Part shown: positions 1-5,905 of the stretch, in pieces | Layout of the letters: each line of letters begins with the position of its first letter | Numbering within the stretch: position 1 is the first letter of the stretch | Assembly (NCBI GenBank): GCA_020054175.1 | Contig: JAGVLR010000240.1 | Coordinates: 1-8,204, forward strand | DNA from: Candidatus Dadabacteria bacterium | GTDB taxonomy: Bacteria > Desulfobacterota_D > UBA1144 > Nemesobacterales > UBA2774 | Direction of reading: 5' to 3' | Length of the DNA: 8,204 nucleotides | Translations under genes and position numbers: made by a program | The notes under the pieces: model-generated | What the model was told of the DNA's origin: nothing | Databases searched by the model: none | The model's input: the letters and a program-made list of their open reading frames with translations, nothing else

Positions 1-165
1 ATAATTATTATTAGTGCTGACTTCGTTTCGAGTCAATAACCGCATGCCGACCATTTTCCAGCATCATAAATTATACGATGGGATCGGTTATTCCGCTTCA
101 GGTATTATATACTGCCTGGACGCCGAAGTAGTATTCCCGGAGTGTTCATCGTCCCGGTTTCTCCC
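1..165. other. AT-rich upstream region of the apbE-like gene
   Basis: This stretch is clearly richer in A and T than the coding DNA that follows, and I recognise no gene in it. A 74-codon open frame starting with GTG at 14 runs through it into the apbE-like gene in another frame; it resembles no protein family I know and I treat it as chance. A TATTAT box at 103-108 could be a -10 element, but I find no convincing -35 about 17 bases upstream. The region probably carries the promoter of the downstream gene, but the sequence does not settle where. Confidence 0.4.
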
Positions 166-1158
166 ATGCGCGGCACCGCAGTCACAACTTTATTCCTCAT
201 ATGCGCTACAGCCTTCACGGTCCACGCCCGCGAGATAGAACGCGTCCAGCACCACATGGGAACTTACGCGCGGGTCTACGTCGAAGATGGCTCCCACGAC
301 GACGTGAACGCCGCGTTCGAAACCATAAAACAGCTCGACCTTCTCCTGTCCGATTATATTCCCGACAGCCAGGTGTCCCGGATAAGCAGGATGGCGGGCA
401 AGGTCCCCGTCGCCGTAAGCCCGGAGGTGATAGAGGTCCTGACCACCGCGAAACAGGTAGCCGCCGAAACGGACGGGGAGTTCGACCCCACCATAGGCGC
501 GCTGACGATCGGCGTCTACAGGTTCGGCAGGGAAGACGCCCGCGCCCCGGCGGAAGAAGAGATAGCGAAGGCGAAATCCCTCGTCGATTACAGGTCGCTC
601 GTCCTCGAAGGCGATACGGCCTATCTCGAAAAGGAAGGCATGATGCTCGACCTCGGCGGAATAGGGAAGGGCTATGCAGCCGAAAAGGCCGTAGAGACCT
701 TAAAATCGAGGGGCATAAAGGAAGGCATGGTGGCCCTTTCGGGTGACATGAAATTCTTCGGCCACGATACCGAGGTAGGCATACGGAGCCCGGCAGGCGG
801 CCCGCCGATAGCGTCGTTCAGAACCGGCAAGGGCGAGCTTGCCGTCTCCACGAGCGGCGGCTACGAAAGGGTCATCGATCCCGGAGGAAAGGCTTATCAC
901 CACCTCATAGTCCCTGAAAGCGGGCTTCCCGGGCGCGACTTCCTCAGCGTAACCGTAGTCCTTGCGGGAGACGCCGCGCTCGCGGACGCGTACGCCACGG
1001 CAATCTTCGTAATGGGTAAGGATAAGGCGCTCCGGTTCCTCGAAGGGCATCCCGGGATAGGGGTATTCCTCGTCTTCGGCGACGGGAAAGCCTTCTACAA
1101 CGAAGCCCTGACCCGTATCGTAAAGGACCCGAAGCTTCCCGAGATCTCCGTTCCTTGA
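166..1158 (+). CDS. apbE: Exported ApbE-family FAD:protein FMN transferase
   Basis: ApbE enzymes take FMN from FAD and attach it through a phosphoester bond to a threonine or serine of extracytoplasmic proteins such as NqrC/RnfG-type subunits. Family signatures, numbered from the ATG at 166 (330 residues): HMGT at 30-33, FDPTIGAL at 106-113, DLGGIGKGYA at 162-171, STSGGYER at 228-235, HHLIVP near 245-250 and ADAYATA at 273-279, the equivalent of the usual DALATA metal/flavin motif. Length is typical. The first ~21 residues form a signal peptide (Arg2, hydrophobic core, V-H-A before Arg22) with no lipobox cysteine, so a soluble periplasmic protein is likely. An in-frame GTG at 142 would add eight residues before the signal peptide. 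A GGAG motif overlaps that GTG and neither start has a well-spaced ribosome site, so the start is uncertain. The flavin-synthesis genes follow, across a terminator. The target protein is not in the window. Confidence 0.9.
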   Translation: MRGTAVTTLFLICATAFTVHAREIERVQHHMGTYARVYVEDGSHDDVNAAFETIKQLDLLLSDYIPDSQVSRISRMAGKVPVAVSPEVIEVLTTAKQVAAETDGEFDPTIGALTIGVYRFGREDARAPAEEEIAKAKSLVDYRSLVLEGDTAYLEKEGMMLDLGGIGKGYAAEKAVETLKSRGIKEGMVALSGDMKFFGHDTEVGIRSPAGGPPIASFRTGKGELAVSTSGGYERVIDPGGKAYHHLIVPESGLPGRDFLSVTVVLAGDAALADAYATAIFVMGKDKALRFLEGHPGIGVFLVFGDGKAFYNEALTRIVKDPKLPEISVP

Positions 1159-1220
1159 AAGTTCGTCCTGCCCTATACCCTCTTTATTAATCGATTTTTG
1201 AGCCGGATGGCCTTGTTCTC

Positions 1221-1249
1221 GGGCGGAACCGCTTTCCCGCCCTTTATTT
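1221..1249 (+). terminator. Rho-independent terminator after the apbE-like gene
   Basis: GGGCGG at 1221-1226 pairs perfectly with CCGCCC at 1237-1242 around a 10-base loop, and a TTTATTT run (1243-1249) follows at once. This is the classic hairpin plus T-tract of an intrinsic terminator. It ends the apbE transcript 60-90 bases after its stop codon and separates it from the ribBA promoter, whose -35 box overlaps the end of the T-tract. Confidence 0.75.
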
Positions 1250-1304
1250 GACAAAACCCGGGGGTGCCTTATATTGTTGTAAATCTGATAAACTATACTA
1301 TAAT
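1248..1304 (+). promoter_or_regulatory. Overlapping sigma70-type promoters for the rib-nusB-trp operon
   Basis: Two promoter-like pairs overlap. The first has a perfect TTGACA at 1248-1253 and TATATT at 1270-1275 (five of six matches) with a 16-base spacer. The second has a perfect TATAAT at 1299-1304 with TTGTAA at 1277-1282 (four of six), also 16 bases apart. The second would start transcription near 1311, leaving a leader of about 30 bases before ribBA; the first near 1282, leaving about 60. Neither leader has room for, or shows, the conserved core of an FMN riboswitch. The boxes are seen directly; their use is inferred. Confidence 0.65.
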
Positions 1305-1340
1305 CAAACTTTTCAATCCGTATCTAAGGAAAAAGACAAT

Positions 1341-2549
1341 ATGCCCATCAGTACTATAGAAGAGGCGATCTCGGATATCCGGGACGGGAAGATGGTTATT
1401 CTCGTCGACGACAAGGACAGGGAGAACGAAGGGGATCTCGTCGTCGCGGCCGAGTACGCTAGTGCGGAAACGATAAACTTCATGGCGAAGCACGGAAGGG
1501 GGCTCATCTGCCTCGCGGTTACGAAAGACAACGCCGACCGCATAGGGCTTCAGCCGATAAAACCCGAATACAACCCCGTCCCTCAATATACGGCGTTCAC
1601 AATTTCCATCGATGCATGTAACGGCATCACGACAGGCATCTCGGCGTTCGACAGGGCGTCCACGATAAAACAGGCGATATCCGATGATTCCAGGCCCGAC
1701 GATTTCATTCGTCCCGGGCACGTCTTCCCGCTCATAAGCAGGGCGGGCGGGGTGCTCGTAAGGGCCGGCCACACGGAAGGCTCGGTCGATATATCCAGGC
1801 TTGCCGGTTTAAAACCGTCGGCTGTCATATGCGAGATAATGAACGACGACGGCGATATGGCCAGGCTTCCCGATCTCGAAAAGTTCGCCGAAACGCACAA
1901 CATCAGGATAGCGTCCATCGCCGATCTCATAAGCTACCGCCTCCGCGCCGAAAGCCTCGTCAGGAGGGCGGCATCCGCCGTTATACCGACGGAGTACGGC
2001 GAGTTCAAGATCATAGTCTACGAGAGCGAGATAGACCCCCAGCACCACGTCGCCTTCGTCAAGGGCGACATCACCCCCGACAAGGATGTCCTCGTAAGGG
2101 TTCATTCCGAGTGCTTGACGAGCGACGTGTTCGGCTCGCTCAGGTGCGACTGCGGGCCCCAGATACGCCAGGCGATGAATATAATCAACAAGGAAGGAAT
2201 GGGCGTTATACTTTACATGCGGCAGGAGGGAAGGGGGATCGGCCTCATCAATAAGATAAAAGCCTACTCCCTTCAGGACGACGGCTACGACACCGTCGAG
2301 GCCAACGAAGTGCTCGGGTTCAAGCCCGACCTCAGGGATTACGGCATAGGTGCGCAGATACTCCTCGACCTAGGCGTCAGGAACATGCGTCTCCTTACGA
2401 ATAACCCCAAGAAGATAAAGGGCCTCGAAGGGTTCGGGCTGAAGATAGTCGAGCGCGTCCCGATAGAAATCCCGCCCAACGGCAGGAATTCCAGCTATCT
2501 CAAGGTGAAAAAGGACAAGCTCGGACACCTGCTTTCAATGGTCGATTGA
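1341..2549 (+). CDS. ribBA: Bifunctional DHBP synthase / GTP cyclohydrolase II (RibBA)
   Basis: This bifunctional enzyme opens riboflavin synthesis on both branches. The N-terminal domain (residues ~1-200) makes 3,4-dihydroxy-2-butanone 4-phosphate from ribulose 5-phosphate. The C-terminal domain (~207-402) is GTP cyclohydrolase II. RibB signatures: DDKDRENEGDLV at 23-34, HGRGLICL at 51-58, TGISAFDRA at 98-106, RPGHVFPL at 124-131 and GHTEGSVD at 143-150. RibA signatures: HSEC at 255-258 with RCDC at 268-271, supplying zinc ligands Cys258, Cys269 and Cys271, then YMRQEGRGIGL at 292-302, RDYGIGAQIL at 332-341 and LLTNNP at 351-356. Both active sites look intact and 402 residues is normal. The ATG at 1341 is chosen because homologues begin just before this region and AAGGA lies at 1326-1330. 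An earlier in-frame TTG at 1248 falls within the -35 box and would add 31 unrelated residues. It is the first gene of the operon, with ribH nine bases downstream. Confidence 0.97.
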   Translation: MPISTIEEAISDIRDGKMVILVDDKDRENEGDLVVAAEYASAETINFMAKHGRGLICLAVTKDNADRIGLQPIKPEYNPVPQYTAFTISIDACNGITTGISAFDRASTIKQAISDDSRPDDFIRPGHVFPLISRAGGVLVRAGHTEGSVDISRLAGLKPSAVICEIMNDDGDMARLPDLEKFAETHNIRIASIADLISYRLRAESLVRRAASAVIPTEYGEFKIIVYESEIDPQHHVAFVKGDITPDKDVLVRVHSECLTSDVFGSLRCDCGPQIRQAMNIINKEGMGVILYMRQEGRGIGLINKIKAYSLQDDGYDTVEANEVLGFKPDLRDYGIGAQILLDLGVRNMRLLTNNPKKIKGLEGFGLKIVERVPIEIPPNGRNSSYLKVKKDKLGHLLSMVD

Positions 2550-2558
2550 GGAGGAGAC

Positions 2559-3038
2559 ATGCCTAAGGTACACGAGGGTGGCCTCGACGCAAAAGGGTTC
2601 AAGTTCGCCGTGGTCGTAAGCAGGTTCAACGACTTTATAACCGAGCGGCTCATGCACGGCGCTGTAGACACCTTGCTCAGGCACGGCGCTTCCGACGGCG
2701 ACGTTGAAATAATACGCGTCCCCGGCTCTTACGAGCTCCTCTACGCTGTGAAAAAGGCGGCCGAAAAAAAGAAGTACAATGCAATAATAGCGGTCGGGGC
2801 GATAATAAGGGGCCAGACGCCTCACTTCGACTACCTCTCCTCGGCAGTAACGAGCCAGATTGCATCCCTGAGCCTCGAAAACGACGTACCCGTGGCCTCC
2901 GGCATAATAACTACCGAAACCCTCGAGCAGGCCATAGAAAGGGCGGGCTCCAAGGCCGGGAACCGCGGCGCCGATGCGGCTATTTCTGCGATAGAGATGG
3001 CCAACCTCACGAAGATTTTATCCCGCAAGGGGCAGTAG
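2559..3038 (+). CDS. ribH: 6,7-dimethyl-8-ribityllumazine synthase (RibH)
   Basis: Lumazine synthase condenses the butanone phosphate made by RibB with the ribitylaminouracil derived from GTP, giving the immediate precursor of riboflavin. In most bacteria it forms pentamers or 60-subunit capsids in the cytoplasm. The 159-residue length is typical. Visible signatures: SRFN at 21-24 (substrate contact), VPGSYEL at 54-60, GAIIRGQTPHFDY at 80-92 with His89 matching the catalytic histidine of the family, PVASGIITTET at 111-121 and RAGSKAGNRGADAA at 128-141 with Arg128 as the phosphate-binding arginine. A strong ribosome site, AGGAGG at 2549-2554, overlaps the ribBA stop and sits four bases before the ATG, so the two genes are closely coupled. 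The later-pathway genes ribD and ribE (riboflavin synthase) are not in the window. Confidence 0.97.
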   Translation: MPKVHEGGLDAKGFKFAVVVSRFNDFITERLMHGAVDTLLRHGASDGDVEIIRVPGSYELLYAVKKAAEKKKYNAIIAVGAIIRGQTPHFDYLSSAVTSQIASLSLENDVPVASGIITTETLEQAIERAGSKAGNRGADAAISAIEMANLTKILSRKGQ

Positions 3039-3046
3039 CGTTTCTT

Positions 3047-3514
3047 ATGGGTACACGGAGACGCTCAAGGGAGCTCGCGCTCCAGTTCCTCTATCAATTC
3101 GACACCCTGTCGGAGACTTCTCAAAACGCGGTAGATATCGCGGCGGGCAGTCCTTCGCCCGATGAAGAGCTGGAGCTCTTCTGGGAAGAACACGGCGACC
3201 GCGTCCAGGGCGAAATGAGAGACTTCGCCTCGACGCTCATTCAGGGGACATGCGCCAACCTCGCCCACATAGACGGCGTAATAACCAGCTATTCCGAGAA
3301 CTGGCGTCTTTCCCGTATGTCGAAGATAGACAGGAACATACTCCGCGTCGCCCTTTACGAGCTCGTTTACTTGAGCGGTATTCCCCCCGCGGTTACTATT
3401 AACGAGGCTGTCGAGCTCGGCAAGAGATTCGGCACGGAAGAATCGGGCTCTTTTATCAACGGCATACTGGACAAAATCAGGCTGGCCAAGGAAAACGGTG
3501 AGCTCCTCGAATGA
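3047..3514 (+). CDS. nusB: Transcription antitermination factor NusB
   Basis: NusB is a small all-helical RNA-binding protein. With NusE (ribosomal protein S10) it binds boxA RNA and helps RNA polymerase read through terminators in rRNA operons. The 155-residue length fits. Family features: the N-terminal helix RRSRELALQFLYQFD (4-18), and the C-terminal half with NWRLSRMSKIDRNILR (about 85-100), ALYELVYL, then INEAVELGKRFG and GSFINGILDKI. The gene starts eight bases after ribH. Its nearest ribosome-site-like sequence is AAGGGG at 3028-3033, about 13 bases upstream, so initiation may be modest or coupled to ribH translation. The ribH-nusB pairing is common across bacteria. Its last four bases (ATGA, 3511-3514) also hold the trpD start. 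Confidence 0.95.
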   Translation: MGTRRRSRELALQFLYQFDTLSETSQNAVDIAAGSPSPDEELELFWEEHGDRVQGEMRDFASTLIQGTCANLAHIDGVITSYSENWRLSRMSKIDRNILRVALYELVYLSGIPPAVTINEAVELGKRFGTEESGSFINGILDKIRLAKENGELLE

Positions 3515-4527
3515 TTAAGGAAGCGATAGCGAAGCTCGTCGAGCGTATCGACCTCGAAGAAGACGAAATGTCCGAAGTCATAGAGATGATGATGGAGGGC
3601 GAGGCCACGCCGAGCCAGATTTCGGCGTTTCTCGTCGCTCTCCGCATGAAAGGAGAGTCCGTCGCCGAAATTACAGGCGCCGCGAAGGTGCTCCTCGATA
3701 AAGCCACCCGCATATCCTCGGGCCACGAAATCGTCGTCGACCTCTGCGGAACAGGGGGCGACAGCCAGGGGACGTTCAACGTCTCCACTGCAGCGGCCCT
3801 CGTCGTCGCCGGCGCGGGCGTGCCCGTAGCCAAGCACGGTAACCGCTCCGTTTCGAGCTACGTCGGAAGCGCGGACGTCCTCGAAGCGCTGGGCGCCGAC
3901 ATTAACCACTCCCCGGAAGTCGCAGAGAGGTGTCTTCGCGACGTCGGCATAGTGTTCCTCTTCGCGCCGCTTTACCACCCGGCGATGAAGAACGTCTCTC
4001 TCCCGCGAAAGGAGATAGGCATCCGAACGATATTCAATATCATCGGCCCCATCGTGAATCCGGCAGGCATAAAGCACCAGGTCATTGGCGTGTATTCCGA
4101 GGTGCTCCTCGACCCTATGATAAAGGTCCTCCGTAACCTCGGTCACAGGAGCGCGATGATAGTTCACGGCTCCGATTCCCTGGACGAAATCACTGTCACA
4201 GGTAAAACGGTCATCGCGGAGCTCAAGGACGGCATGGTAAAAAAATTCCAGTTCGACCCCTCGGACATAGGCTTCAAAAAGAGAAGCATGGCCGAGCTCA
4301 AGGGCGGAAAGAGCGCCAGGGAAAACGCGGCGCTCCTCGTTTCGATACTTAAAGGCGAGGAGAGGGAGGCGAAAAGGGACATAGTTCTCCTTAACGCCGC
4401 CGCCGCCATATACGTTTCCGGCACGAGCCCCGATATCGAAGACGCGCTTGTCCGCGCCTCGGAATCCATAGATTCCGGAAAAGCCTACGCCAAGCTCGAA
4501 GAGCTCGTAAAAGCCACGCAGAATTAA
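3511..4527 (+). CDS. trpD: Anthranilate phosphoribosyltransferase (TrpD)
   Basis: TrpD transfers phosphoribose from PRPP to anthranilate, the second step from chorismate to tryptophan. The 338-residue length is standard. Signatures: CGTGGDSQGTFNVST at 79-93 (PRPP pyrophosphate loop), KHGNRSVSS at 108-116, GSADVLEALG at 119-128, RTIFNIIGPIVNPAG at 172-186, and HGSDSLDEIT at 219-228, whose Asp225-Glu226 pair corresponds to the metal-binding DE motif. The active site appears complete. The ATG overlaps the nusB stop as ATGA, and a ribosome-site-like GGTGAG at 3497-3502 lies inside the end of nusB, so translation is probably coupled to nusB. No tryptophan-rich leader peptide or trp attenuator is visible upstream, so any tryptophan control would have to act at the distant operon promoter or on the enzymes. 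trpE and trpG are not adjacent. Confidence 0.96.
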   Translation: MIKEAIAKLVERIDLEEDEMSEVIEMMMEGEATPSQISAFLVALRMKGESVAEITGAAKVLLDKATRISSGHEIVVDLCGTGGDSQGTFNVSTAAALVVAGAGVPVAKHGNRSVSSYVGSADVLEALGADINHSPEVAERCLRDVGIVFLFAPLYHPAMKNVSLPRKEIGIRTIFNIIGPIVNPAGIKHQVIGVYSEVLLDPMIKVLRNLGHRSAMIVHGSDSLDEITVTGKTVIAELKDGMVKKFQFDPSDIGFKKRSMAELKGGKSARENAALLVSILKGEEREAKRDIVLLNAAAAIYVSGTSPDIEDALVRASESIDSGKAYAKLEELVKATQN

Positions 4528-4542
4528 TAAGTGAGTTTTATT

Positions 4543-5337
4543 ATGGCTACCGGAACAATCCTCGACTCCATAATCGAAAACAAGCGGCTCGAAGTCGCCG
4601 AGGCCAGAAAGTCGGTCTCACTCGAAACCCTCTCCGGGCTCGTCCCGTCTTCCCCCGCCCCGCGTGATTTCGCTTCGGCTATTAGCCCTTCGAGAGGGCT
4701 CAGAATCATAGCCGAAATAAAGCACGCCTCGCCGTCAAAGGGCATATTCAGGGAAGATTTCGACCCCGTCGCGATTGGAAAGGGATACGAAGCCGGGGGC
4801 GCTTCGGCCCTCTCCGTGCTCACGGACGAAAAGTTCTTCAGGGGGAGCCTTTCTTATCTCGAAGCCGTCAAAAAAGAGGCCTCGATACCGCTCCTCAGAA
4901 AAGATTTCACGATAGACCCCTACCAGATTTACGAATCCAGGGTTCGGGGTGCCGACGCCATACTGCTCATAGTCGCGGCGCTCGAGCAGAGTCTTCTGGT
5001 CGAGCTCCTCACGCTTGCACGTGCGCTCGGCCTCGGCGTCCTCGTCGAAGTGCACGACGAAGCCGAGCTCGAAAGGGCGCTCTCGGCGGGGAGCGATATC
5101 ATAGGCATAAACAACCGCGACCTCCGGACGTTCGAAGTCGATCTCGGCGTCTCCGTCAGGCTTTCCAGGATGATCCCCGGCGGCGTTACGATAGTAGCCG
5201 AAAGCGGTATATCCTCCTCCGGCGACATCAATAAGCTGAGAGACGAAGGCGTCCACGTCTTCCTCATAGGCGAAACATTCATGAAGGCCCCGGAGCCGGG
5301 GAAAGAGCTTCGAAAGCTTATCCTCGAATCCGCCTGA
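4543..5337 (+). CDS. trpC: Indole-3-glycerol-phosphate synthase (TrpC)
   Basis: TrpC decarboxylates and closes carboxyphenylamino-deoxyribulose phosphate to give indole-3-glycerol phosphate, the substrate of tryptophan synthase. It is a single (beta/alpha)8 barrel of 264 residues, with no fused TrpF domain. By comparison with the archaeal enzyme the catalytic set is intact: Glu58 and Lys60 in AEIKHASPSKG (57-67), Ser63, Lys120 in LLRKDF, Glu169 in VLVEVHDE, Asn190 in GINNRDL and Ser221 in VAESGIS. The ATG at 4543 is preferred because homologues begin at this point and AAGTGAG (4529-4535) is a fair ribosome site. An in-frame GTG at 4531 lies within that site and would add four residues. It follows trpD by 15 bases and ends the operon. 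TrpF, which acts between TrpD and TrpC, is absent here. Confidence 0.96.
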   Translation: MATGTILDSIIENKRLEVAEARKSVSLETLSGLVPSSPAPRDFASAISPSRGLRIIAEIKHASPSKGIFREDFDPVAIGKGYEAGGASALSVLTDEKFFRGSLSYLEAVKKEASIPLLRKDFTIDPYQIYESRVRGADAILLIVAALEQSLLVELLTLARALGLGVLVEVHDEAELERALSAGSDIIGINNRDLRTFEVDLGVSVRLSRMIPGGVTIVAESGISSSGDINKLRDEGVHVFLIGETFMKAPEPGKELRKLILESA

Positions 5338-5347
5338 TTCTCACCGC

Positions 5348-5379
5348 GCCCGGCGGCCTCGACCGGCTTCTTTTTTCTT
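5348..5379 (+). terminator. Probable intrinsic terminator after trpC
   Basis: Ten bases after the trpC stop, 5348-5353 can pair with 5363-5367 (five G-C pairs with one bulged C at 5351) around a 9-base loop, followed by a T-rich tract with six consecutive Ts (5368-5379). The stem is short, so termination may be partial. Its place at the end of a five-gene run supports the call. Confidence 0.55.
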
Positions 5380-5387
5380 CAAATCTT

Positions 5388-5397
5388 CTGCCGGCAG
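5388..5397. repeat. Perfect 10-bp palindrome CTGCCGGCAG
   Basis: CTGCCGGCAG is its own reverse complement and ends eight bases before the TATAAT box at 5406-5411, between the trpC terminator and the small membrane-protein gene. With no loop it is unlikely to be an RNA hairpin. It lies where a dimeric regulator could bind, but a palindrome this short can also arise by chance in GC-rich DNA. Confidence 0.25.
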
Positions 5398-5400
5398 CCG

Positions 5401-5413
5401 TTTCGTATAATTT
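5401..5413 (+). repeat. 13-bp direct repeat, copy 1 (TTTCGTATAATTT)
   Basis: This exact 13-mer recurs at 5813-5825. Both copies contain a perfect TATAAT and both lie upstream of a gene: this one before the small membrane-protein gene, the other before the efflux operon. It may be a shared extended -10 context, or a chance match in AT-rich intergenic DNA. Confidence 0.4.
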
Positions 5414-5429
5414 AAAATCCGTATATATT
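5406..5429 (+). promoter_or_regulatory. Putative -10 boxes of the small membrane-protein gene
   Basis: A perfect TATAAT stands at 5406-5411 in an AT-rich stretch, with a second -10-like TATATT at 5424-5429. No good -35 is seen at normal spacing from either. Use of the first would give a leader of roughly 17 bases. Use of the second would start the RNA at or next to the ATG at 5435. No Shine-Dalgarno sequence is visible before that ATG. Confidence 0.4.
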
Positions 5430-5434
5430 ATTGC

Positions 5435-5755
5435 ATGACCGACGCACCGCCGGTAAAAAAGAAAAGCCCTCTCATCGCCCTCGTGCTCTCGGGAATCGTC
5501 CCCGGGTTCGGCCAGCTCTATACGGGGCAGCCGGTGAAGGGCATCATTCTCCTCGTTCTATATATAGGCGTAACGATTCTCGGCTTCGAGCCGTTTCAGA
5601 TTGTCTTTCAGGCTGTAACCATGCCAGAGACGGCGGTTCAGGACAAGGAGGCCTTTATCATGTTTTTCATCTGTTCCATGGCAACGCTGGTCCTCCTTCT
5701 CTATGCAATGATCGACGCATTCTCCAGGGCGAATAAAATCAACTCCGGCAGTTGA
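5435..5755 (+). CDS. Small membrane protein with a PGxGQxYxGxxxKG motif, function unknown
   Basis: I cannot assign a function. The 106-residue protein has a short basic N-terminus (KKK at 8-10), a hydrophobic stretch at about 12-24, the motif PGFGQLYTGQPVKG at 23-36, a transmembrane helix at about 37-52, a loop containing an acidic patch, a second helix at about 74-93, and the tail DAFSRANKIN at 93-102. The PG-x-GQ-x-Y-x-G-x3-KG block followed by hydrophobic segments and a D-A-x3-A-x-KIN-like tail recalls small, widespread membrane proteins of the DUF5683/TM2-like kind; this is memory of a pattern, not a search result. Codon style matches the neighbours. It stands alone between a terminator and the efflux promoter, and its ATG has no ribosome site. 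Continuous coding, sensible topology and the motif argue that it is real. Confidence 0.75.
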   Translation: MTDAPPVKKKSPLIALVLSGIVPGFGQLYTGQPVKGIILLVLYIGVTILGFEPFQIVFQAVTMPETAVQDKEAFIMFFICSMATLVLLLYAMIDAFSRANKINSGS

Positions 5756-5783
5756 AAAAGATTCTCCAAACGCCCTCCGCATC

Positions 5784-5823
5784 TTGACAATCGTCCGCTT
5801 GAGACATTATTATTTCGTATAAT
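5784..5823 (+). promoter_or_regulatory. Putative sigma70-type promoter of the efflux operon
   Basis: A perfect TTGACA at 5784-5789 is followed after 18 bases by TATTAT at 5808-5813 (five of six matches), which would start transcription near 5820. A perfect TATAAT also lies at 5818-5823 but has no good -35 at normal spacing. Either would give a leader of roughly 75-85 bases before the start codon at 5906, covering the inverted repeats at 5851-5900. Confidence 0.6.
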
Positions 5824-5825
5824 TT
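5813..5825 (+). repeat. 13-bp direct repeat, copy 2 (TTTCGTATAATTT)
   Basis: Exact second copy of the 13-mer at 5401-5413, here about 80 bases before the efflux-gene start and overlapping the promoter region at 5784-5823. Confidence 0.4.
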
Positions 5826-5850
5826 TTTCGGGCTTTTTCCCATTAAGGGT

Positions 5851-5900
5851 CTGGAGGAGGATCTCCAGTAATTCCCGTCCACTTTTAGCTCGGCTGGAGA
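5851..5900 (+). promoter_or_regulatory. Leader with two competing hairpins around the efflux-gene ribosome site
   Basis: CTGGAG occurs at 5851-5856 and again at 5894-5899, with its complement CTCCAG between them at 5863-5868. The first copy can form a six-pair hairpin with the middle segment (plus a G-T closing pair). Alternatively the middle segment, extended to TCTCCAG (5862-5868), pairs seven for seven with CTGGAGA (5894-5900). Only one can form at a time. The second copy contains GGAGA at 5896-5900, the ribosome site five bases before the TTG start, so the second fold would hide it and the first would free it. The pairing is read from sequence; a regulatory role is inferred. Confidence 0.4.
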
Positions 5901-5905
5901 CCTAT

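Noticed and set aside
14..238. 74-codon frame with GTG start at the window's beginning
   Set aside because: It overlaps the apbE-like signal region in another frame, has no ribosome site or recognisable family, and reads like chance coding.
700..1254. 184-codon minus-strand frame opposite the apbE-like gene
   Set aside because: It runs through the terminator hairpin and is antisense to a well-supported gene.
1315..1323. AATCCGTAT shared with 5416-5424, both a few bases downstream of a TATAAT
   Set aside because: A 9-base match at different distances from the -10 boxes is too weak to separate from chance.
1248..1340. N-terminal extension of RibBA from the TTG at 1248
   Set aside because: The TTG is part of a TTGACA -35 box, the extension has no family match, and the ATG at 1341 has a ribosome site and the correct N-terminus.
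3367..4167. Long (266-codon) open frame on the minus strand across nusB/trpD
   Set aside because: It lies antisense to two clear enzymes; long antisense frames are expected with this GC-rich codon pattern, and its composition is unlike a real protein.
4523..4545. trp attenuator or tryptophan-rich leader peptide before trpC or trpD
   Set aside because: The gaps are 15 and -4 bases and contain no tryptophan codon run or hairpin series.
5826..5849. GGG/CCC/GGG runs with T-tracts, resembling a terminator for the small membrane-protein gene
   Set aside because: Stems of only three pairs can form, too weak to call.
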